A stretch of DNA of 64,000 nt from Acridotheres tristis (Eukaryota > Chordata > Aves > Passeriformes > Sturnidae): positions 23,193,501 to 23,257,500 of the forward strand of contig CM072892.1 of NCBI GenBank assembly GCA_037013685.1, given 5' to 3'. The notes under the pieces are model-generated. The model was not told where the DNA came from and searched no databases. It saw only the letters and a list, made by a program, of their open reading frames with translations. Positions 28,501 to 37,500 of this stretch are shown one piece after another (within the stretch, counting starts at the first letter, position 1; every line of letters starts with the position of its first letter). The position numbers and the translations under genes were made by a program.

Positions 28501-31500
28501 GATACTCCTCAGGATTTTCTTACCTCATTTGAAATGTTTAATAGCACCTACAAGCTCTATACCCACAGGTGAGGAGCAAAAGACTACTATTTCCACTGGG
28601 GAAATCAGTCTTTTTGCAGCCCCTGAGCTAACATCATCCTGGTACCAGCAGCAGAGACCATGATTTTTTTACTACTTATCTGCATGGAACGGTAGGAGTG
28701 GAACATGACATTAGTTAGCTGGAAACATTCCAGGATCATGGCTAATGTCAGTGCAAGGGAATATTAGGCAGTCTGTCAAATGAAGAGAAAGCACTGTGAG
28801 CCTGTATTTAAGGAGAAGTATTCTTATTACTGGATTCAAGCCAAATATTCTGGAACAAGCAGAAAGGTAGATGTTGTGCCAGTAGTCAGAACTAAACATG
28901 ATCAGAGATTTGGAAAGAGGACTTTCCTGAGACTTGTTCCTTAGTGGTGTGAACATTACCATCCCAGTCAGTTATAGAATCTGCTTACTTGACAGCAGAG
29001 CTGGTCTACTAGTCATCCTCTTGTACTCCTTACATTTGCTGATGTTACTGATTGCTGTAGTCATCAATATAGTCCGTTACATCACCTAAAATAATTCGGA
29101 TTGAAAAATCATCTCCTAAAAACTGAGAGATGGAAGTTAGTTTAACTCTGAATATTCTACAAGTGTTTATAATGACATTACGAAAGTGCTAAGTGGCCAA
29201 ACACAGAGGTGGGAATGAAAGAGTCAACAGGATTTTAATCTCGCTATGTTGCTGCAATGTGTGATGACATTCTCATAAGCATTGTTCGTATTCTAGGTTA
29301 TAATGAATGTAGCAGTTACCTGTGGAGTCAGACAGGTGAATTTCACATAAAGCCACAGTTGCCATTTTCTGGGAGGTTCTGCACTCTGCCCTAAGAGCAC
29401 ATCGTTTTGTGTGTGTTACATAAGAGAGGTGCCTTATTCCCCATGCACTCAGCACATACACTTCTTTCTACCTCATTTTAAGAGGGTGCCTTTTTGTTTT
29501 TCATGATCATCTTGTATAAATGCCACATCAGCTCTAACCACTTCCTGCAGTTTTAGGTTTAACCTTTTTACAACTCTTTGTATTTCTTGGGTTTGTGTCA
29601 CTCTTTTGGCCCTCAGGGTTGTTCTGGTAAAGGGAACTCTGTTTTAGAGAGGGGAGCCTTCTAGGAATCAGAAGAAGGAAATTTGGTTTGGGTGTTCCAG
29701 GACGTAGGAAAAGGGGTATAGGTAAAGCAAACCAGATGTGCAGGAATCAAGACTATAACGTCTGTCTTTGTTGTTCACAGCTATTTGGGGTTTGGACTAA
29801 AAGCTGCAAGACTGGCAACGCTTGGAGCTTTGAATATGGAAGGTATGTTCATATAGGAAAACACTCAAGATTTATGAAGAGATGCTTAGACTTAGCCTTG
29901 TGCCAGCAGCCCATTTCCTGTGTCTCTTCACTTCTGTATCTTGTGCTTTTCTGTTTCTGATGGTATATATTTGTCTGAAAACAGCTGCCACTTGTCTTGT
30001 GAGACAGCTGCTTTTCCCTATTTTTGAGATCAGCCAGAAGTGACACTCAAATGCAAATTCCAGAAATGCAGAGAACATACAAACACCATGGCCAGCCACA
30101 AACACACAGCTTTGCAAGTATCCACAGAAGTATAAGCAGCATGAATAGAGCCTTTTCCTGAGGGTTGCTACTTAAGCCAAACCTACTTCCTAGGTGCCTC
30201 TGGTATCTGCCTGGCCCGTGATGTTCCCCAGACCTGTTGTGTGCACTGCCTCATCTAGATGGAAGCCCACAAGCACATCACAGGCTCTCATTCACTAAAC
30301 TGAGTGCATACTCACATTCCTGAGTCTTTCCAGTCTCTCAACCAGAGCTTGGGCCTTTTGTCTAGTCTCTGGCCAGGACCTGGGGTTTTTGCACCTTCTG
30401 GATTCTTAATTGACAGCTAGATGGACTTGTGATAATTACTGGAATGTACTCAAATCAAAAATACCTGGGAGTAGGGATTGAGAAGAAGATAGGACAGGCT
30501 GCAATGATTGGTCACAAGGCTCAGACAGAAAAGTACAAGGACCAGCTGCCTGCTTATTTGTGACTGTGTTCTTTTATAGTCCCCTCTGGTCTGCTATACT
30601 TGCACTTGCCTGATCCTTTGATTCCCCCTTTTCTCAGCCTTTGAGCCTTTCCCTAAGCATCCCATAGTAAATTTTGCTATCCCACAGTCTGCCTCAAGGA
30701 TTCTGTTAGAAATTTACTTTTTCTGTGAGACCTGTATGTGCAGCAATAATCATGTTTCTTATCAGTTACTGTATTTCTGGTTGAATCCCTGTCACGATCC
30801 GCTATTAATGCAGAGCGGGGGTCGTGATGGTTCTTTTGATCTCAAAGGTGCAAACAGGCAAAATGCAGGGGACAAAATCAGTTTATTCAACAACAGAAAA
30901 TCAGTTTCATCAACAACAGCAATGCATTTCATCAAATGCCAACAATTCAGTTACGGTAAAGGGGAGAGGTATAGGATAGGAAAAGGGGAAAGAAGGAAGG
31001 GATGGGAGGATAGCTACCAACAGACGAGACGGGCGTCCTCGCGGGTCATCCGATAGACGAGTCCTCGTCCGTGGGGAGATCTCAGGGGTCTTCATCAGTG
31101 GAGAGATCTCAAAGGGCCCTTTCCAGAGGGTCGCTCTTTTATAGTCCTTCTCCAAAGCGAGTGGCTTCTGGCCAAAAGGTGGGAAGATTTATGGACCATT
31201 GTGTGGTGCTGCAGGAGACAGGTACGGACGAGCAGTCCTCAGTTGGTACAACACAGTCTCTGGTTGGTGCCATGATAGCACAGTCCAGTGAACACAATAC
31301 ACCAGCACACAGTCACAAACATCCACCTGGCCCAGCCAGTAAACCATTGTTCGGAGTCAGCCTGGGTGGGGGTCCTCGAGGTCCTTGCGACGGTCGGGAG
31401 GCAAAATCGAGGGGAACTTCGGACCGACCCTTACACCACCCCGTGACTCACGATCGTCGTCAAGAGCGCCCCTTTGTAGAGTTGTAGTGGAGTCTTCGGT

Positions 31501-34500
31501 TGTGGTGTCTTCAGGACTCGTCCGAGTTGGTAGCATATCCCGGAAAAAACAGAGACAGGAAAGTAGGAAAAAGATGAGGGACAGGATAAGGAAAAGGAGA
31601 AAAGGGAGAACAAAACACATTAGTTATGTTCAATTTTGTTGATTGCTAACGATTTCAAGCAATTTAATTCTTTAAATTTTTCAATTTTGATTAGAAATAA
31701 ATCAATTTTTAAAGCAAGTTTTGATTAAACAATTCTAATTGCAATTTGAAGATAATTTTAGTTAAAATTATATTTTATCTTATTTGAAACCTTGTGTCAA
31801 TAACCCTAGGGATGTCAACAGTAACCGATCTGGATACATCTGTCACAGATGCCAATTGTCTTAATCGTTTCGTTAATCTCCAAGTCATAATGTATAGAAT
31901 TGCTGACAAAACAAAACCAATTAAAACTAAAATCAAAAGAACGATGGTGGGATGACACAGTTTGTTCAGGACACCTGTAGCAGTAGGTGACCACCCAAAC
32001 AGAGTATCCCACCACCTGTGTTCAGCATCTGTCTTTACCCTTTCCAAGACACGATGTATTTTTTCCACATTGTGATGAACAGCTATTAGAGTTTTCTGTC
32101 CGTTTTTCTTGATCTTTTCCAAAATTTCGATCAGATCTTGGTGGAGCAACAATTGCTTCACCAGAGAGAGATTCATTCCAATCGGAGTGGGCAATAGATG
32201 GTGGATCAGTGTGTAATTTGACTGCAAAAGATGGTGAGAAGTAACTGGGGCTACATAGGAAAAATCACATCCTGAAATCTTAGTAAAGTTACAGACACAA
32301 AAGTTTGAATGATTTTTAGTATTCACTACTAAATTTTCTATAAAAACACTATCACAAGCAGTTCTAAAGCATGCACATCCATTGCCTATATATACTAATA
32401 CAGTTTCAGGAATCTCATTTGGATGAATTTCAAAATTACAAACATTCTGTTCTGTGTCCAAGCAGATATCTTGAGCTCTGATTGCATTACTTTCACAGAT
32501 AAACCCTTGTTGTTCCCGGACAATGCAAGTTTCCAAATTGACAGTCTGCCACCTCCCACCAATTTGACGGGCCCATTCCCTATGCTCGAAAGGATAGAGA
32601 ACAGCTCCGTCATGATTCAACCCCAATGCAATGATAGGGAATATTGAATGCACTGAAGCATTACGAATTGTCAGTACAAAGGCTGTGGCTGTGTTTGTGC
32701 TGGGATCATAGGTAAAATTTACTAAGTTCCACCAGGACTGGAATTCCTTTTCAAAATCAGTGGCACTGTCCCAGACTATTTTTCGGATTTCAGTGGGAAA
32801 AGTGACTTCCTCACCTTCTCTTATAATTAAAGCAGCAACTGACTGTATCCACAACTGGGCCTGGATACAACTGAGAGCCAAAGAGATGTTATTTTGAGTA
32901 GTCCCAAAGCTGTTAAGGCCGTCTGCAGGGGCCGTTGTAATTTGGTTACATCTTCAGCTGTGGTAGCCAATTTATTCATTAGTACCTCCGAATCAATGCT
33001 ATTCAAAATTCCCAATCCTGTTCCCACAACACCGGTTATGTCTCTTGCCATTCGTTTTTTAGCAGGATTTCGTTTCCGCAGCCAGGTTGTCCATCCCTCA
33101 AAAGAAGTTTGTAGAAAGGGTGAACAAGCTGGTTGGACTTCTGAGATATTATTTTGCATCAATAATTTGATTTGTTTGAGAGACCATGCCGGATTAAACA
33201 ATATTTGTTGTTGGCCAGTTTTTCTAATTACATAAGGTCCAGATTGAAAAATCGTAGGGCTCAGCACAACCGGTGGTTGGGTAGTAGGTGTTACAACATT
33301 AATATCAAGTTCTCCCCAGTATTTTGTATCATTTTTTCCACACATGATTTTATAGGAAAATTGTACAGCAGTTAGGTTTAGCCAACAGTCTTGATTTTGG
33401 GGTTTGCAATATAAAGTCCGGCCATGGGGTCCTATGCCATAACTGTATGCAGGTTCGGTGAGGGATCCAGTTGCTAATTTACAAGTTATTGCAACATCAT
33501 CACCTTGTGTCACCATGAAAGGAGGGAAAACCTTGTTTTTTGTCATCCAACACTAAGGGGGTGCTTCTTCATGTCCCTCGGTGTTCTTCTGTGAAAACTA
33601 AACACAAACAGAGTCTGCCTCCAGGAGGCAGGAAATTAAAATGATGGAATTATCCAGTGCGTAGCGTGGACTGGAATTCTGTTAACTTCCCAATCATTTT
33701 GCTGCTGAAAAGGAGGCCACTCTGTACCTCCTTTAAACACAGCATAGGAGTCAGTGTAGATGTAAACAAGAGAGATATTCTGTACCTCAAGTTGGAAAAC
33801 ACTCCAAACGACTGTCAGCTCACCGGTCTGAGAGCTGCCTTCTCCCTCAGTAATCATTCGTTCACCAGCAGAAGTGGGGAGGGCTACTGCCCTGTATTTC
33901 CCCACCTTTCCCTCTCGTTTGGCAGAAGCATCAGTGAACCAAGAATTTGCTGATTGTTCAGGGGAGAAAGGAGTGGCTACTTTACTTACCAAGGCAGGTT
34001 TGTCATGGCTATTTGCCAAGCTCTCAGTTTCTTGTATTGCCAGATTTTTTACAGCTCTTTCTGTTACTGAGAAGATGTTACAGTAATGTTTTATCTGGGC
34101 ATACCACTTCCCAGCTGAGGATCTTTGGGCCACCCCGTCAGGGGGAGGGGTCTCAATAGTGACTGTGATGTGTTTTCTCCAGAACACTAATAATTCTAGA
34201 GCCTGTTGGATCTCTTTCCTGGATTCAGGCAATTTAATTTGATCCAGGGAGGTTAGAGTATCAGGTGGAATACATATCATACTTCCTTTCCACCAAATTC
34301 CCCAAAACTTCACCTCCTGAGAAGGTTTTTGAATTTTCTCTGAGGAAATTTGCAAATCAGGCTTTTCCAAATGAGAGATTATTTTTTGTTGGGTATCCCC
34401 CACTACTTTTATTTCATCCCCTCCCACCAGAATATCATCAATGTATTGATTGGGTATCTTTTCTAATTCCTGGTCTAAAGTGTGGTGGGCCGAAGTGGGG

Positions 34501-37500
34501 GAAGGTTCAGACCCTTGGGAAAGCCCAGTGCAGGTGTACTGCTTTGGCTCAACTCCCAGAGCCTGTGCAGGAGATTGATTTGGTGCATTGTTCAGAACTT
34601 GTGGAGAAGTTTGCTCTGGTACACTGCCCAGAACCTGTGGAGAAGGTTGCTCGGGGGGTGCATCACTGATATAATCATATTCTATTTTAATCACAGATTT
34701 CAAGTTGGGGCAGCAGTGTTCCCCACAATTTTTTATCAAAGTTAGGTCTTTTTGTGAGTGTGTTGGATTAATGTAAATAGCTTCCTTCTCCTGTGTTTCT
34801 TTTGGTGTTACACCCTGCTTTGCATTTTTGTCCCGTTCTTCTCTTAAGGCAGCTTTTAACAAATTATTTTCATCTCGCAACAAATGGTTCTCATTCCTTT
34901 CTTGATCTAATTGTTTTTGCAAAATTTGAACAAGATTTTGTAGAGAGTCTATAATTGTTCTTTCCTCATTTCTGCGCTCAGAGCGAGTTTCTATAGCTGC
35001 CGTAAGACAAGCTCCTAAAACTGAGCAGAGCATGGTTTTATTTTTGCCAAGTTTGAACTTTGATTCATGTTGCAAAGAACATATTCTATCAATCACATTC
35101 TCTAGATTAAACCAATTATTGTTCGCCCATTCCTCCCCACTTTGGGACGGTCTGGCGCTATACTTAGCTAATAGAGCATAAAATGCAGCTTTATTTGTTA
35201 CAGTGGAATTCTCAGTCATTTTGTGAAGGGATAAGTAAAAACCACAACAGGGAGGTCCAGCTTAAGTTACCACACACAACGAAACAGCTTCCGTTGTGTG
35301 CCCCCCTTCGCTTCCCTGTGTGGGTGAAGAGACCAAACTACTTGGGAGGTACTCCTTAGTTACAAAACACCAGGTTGTCTCTTCACTGCACCAAGTAGTC
35401 AAACATCATAAAAAACAACAACAACAACAGCAACAACAACAACAACAGTGTCCCGCCTTTTGCACCAGTAGATCTTTAGTGAAATTCTGACGACAGAACC
35501 CTCAAGCGAGTCTGGGGATGCTCCACACCAAGGTGTCTGCAGTCTGCGGGAAATCAGAAAAACCCCCCTTGCTTTCTAGACAGGCTCACCCATCCAAGGT
35601 GGCCAGCAAGGTGCGGCTGGAGTAAGACTTCCTTCCCCTGATACAGACTACAGACAACCTTGCATCCCTTCTGCCTGCCAGAAAATCCTGTCCGTGACGC
35701 CAATTTAATGTCACGATCCGCTATTAATGCAGAGCGGGGGTCGTGATGGTTCTTTTGATCTCAAAGGTGCAAACAGGCAAAATGCAGGGGACAAAATCAG
35801 TTTATTCAACAACAGAAAATCAGTTTCATCAACAACAGCAATGCATTTCATCAAATGCCAACAATTCAGTTACGGTAAAGGGGAGAGGTATAGGATAGGA
35901 AAAGGGGAAAGAAGGAAGGGATGGGAGGATAGCTACCAACAGACGAGACGGGCGTCCTCGCGGGTCATCCGATAGACGAGTCCTCGTCCGTGGGGAGATC
36001 TCAGGGGTCTTCATCAGTGGAGAGATCTCAAAGGGCCCTTTCCAGAGGGTCGCTCTTTTATAGTCCTTCTCCAAAGCGAGTGGCTTCTGGCCAAAAGGTG
36101 GGAAGATTTATGGACCATTGTGCGGTGCTGCAGGAGACAGGTACGGACGAGCAGTCCTCAGTTGGTACAACACAGTCTCTGGTTGGTGCCATGATAGCAC
36201 AGTCCAGTGAACACAATACACCAGCACACAGTCACAAACATCCACCTGGCCCAGCCAGTAAACCATTGTTCGGAGTCAGCCTGGGTGGGGGTCCTCGAGG
36301 TCCTTGCGACGGTCGGGAGGCAAAATCGAGGGGAACTTCGGACCGACCCTTACAATCCCTCCAACGTACATTCAGTGCATCCTGTAGTGGCCATTGATCT
36401 CTGTCTTAGGCGGTTTTGTCTTCATTGCTCAGTTGCTTTTTTTGTCTTGATTATCTGCTGTCATTAGGGTTTGTGCATCTGTGTGTTTATCACCTCTAAT
36501 TTCCTGTCTTTTGTGGTGAATAGCCATTACCCAGATACCCTTGTACCATTTATCTCATTAAGAAATGACAAGCCTGGCTGCTCTGCTGTTTGCAGGACAA
36601 AACACAGTTTTTCCAGACTTGAGACTAGTCCTTAATTTGTAATCAGTTAGTGCCAAATCCATCAATTCAGATTTTTGTACTTTTGCTTAAAGACTTTAAT
36701 GAAGATGTTTCAGCCTTTTCTGGTTCTGCATATTGATCTATAGCTATGTTAAATTCTGTGCTTTTTGACTCTTCTCTCTGCTCTCATTCCAGTTGTGGAT
36801 GGACAAATGTTCCGCAGTTCCTGTTTGCCAAATCAGTTGGAAGCAGAGTGGCACTTTGGGGGAGTGAAATATCGGTATGGTGGCAACAAAGAAGGTAAAT
36901 TAAGGAGACTTATTTCTTTTACAATAAGTCTTATCTCCAGAATCTGAATTTTTCCTTGTAAAATATTTCCTCAGTTAACTGATGATGATTACAATATGAA
37001 GGATAGCTGTCCAGTTGTAGAGGTTGACTTCTGAGAAATCCAGATTAAAATCTGAAGCTGAAGAGTAGCTGACCTATACCCCTGTCCTCTGACTGTGATC
37101 ACTTATTACAAAATCATACTTTTACAGGAAATGTTGAGAATTACTTGCGCAAATAAGAGAGGTTTTTCTGAGGCTTTGAGCAAAGTGCAAAAATTCTGTC
37201 TGCGTTAGGGTACAAACATTTGGCCTACCAGTTAATCTCACTTGTGGAACTGTTTCTTAAGTCTCTAATAATAATAAGTCTCTAAGGCTGCATAGAGAGG
37301 GTGAGTCTGCTGCCATCATAGACTTGAACAGACTGGGGAACATGAGAGCTGAATTGCAGATTTGGTGTGTGTGTGTGGAATGAGTTGGTAAAATTAGTGT
37401 GATGGGGAGAGAAAGCAAGGTTTTATCTAACAGGTGGCAGCAGATGTAGAAGATTCTGCTGACCACAGAACATGTCAATGGGAGTTGTGTCTGACATGGA

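Larger units (their letters stand above)
30790..36354 (-). mobile_element. Young endogenous retrovirus, antisense in ENTPD5 intron 8
   Basis: A 5,565-bp provirus bounded by two 646-bp LTRs and flanked by ATCCC duplications. The internal genes read on the minus strand, so the 5' LTR is the right copy. Order along the minus strand: LTR 36354-35709, primer-binding site 35702-35685, leader with a CAA-type repeat, gag/pol fusion frame 35219-33636, env region 33546-31775, AT-rich tract, LTR 31435-30790. Capsid/nucleocapsid, protease, RT fingers and integrase are not found, so the element could not replicate alone. The element sits between ENTPD5 exons 29781-29842 and 36793-36894. The gag-like head, YIDD motif, tRNA-Ser-like primer site and 5-bp duplication suggest a class III/ERV-L-like or related avian lineage; this assignment is inference. 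Confidence 0.95.

Noticed and set aside
30736..31056. Plus-strand frames within the LTRs (also 35727-35975), identical in both copies
   Set aside because: They are duplicated because the LTR is duplicated, and they run antisense to the ERV genes.
32894..33235. Plus-strand frames opposite env and gag/pol
   Set aside because: Shadows of the minus-strand retroviral frames with no family features.
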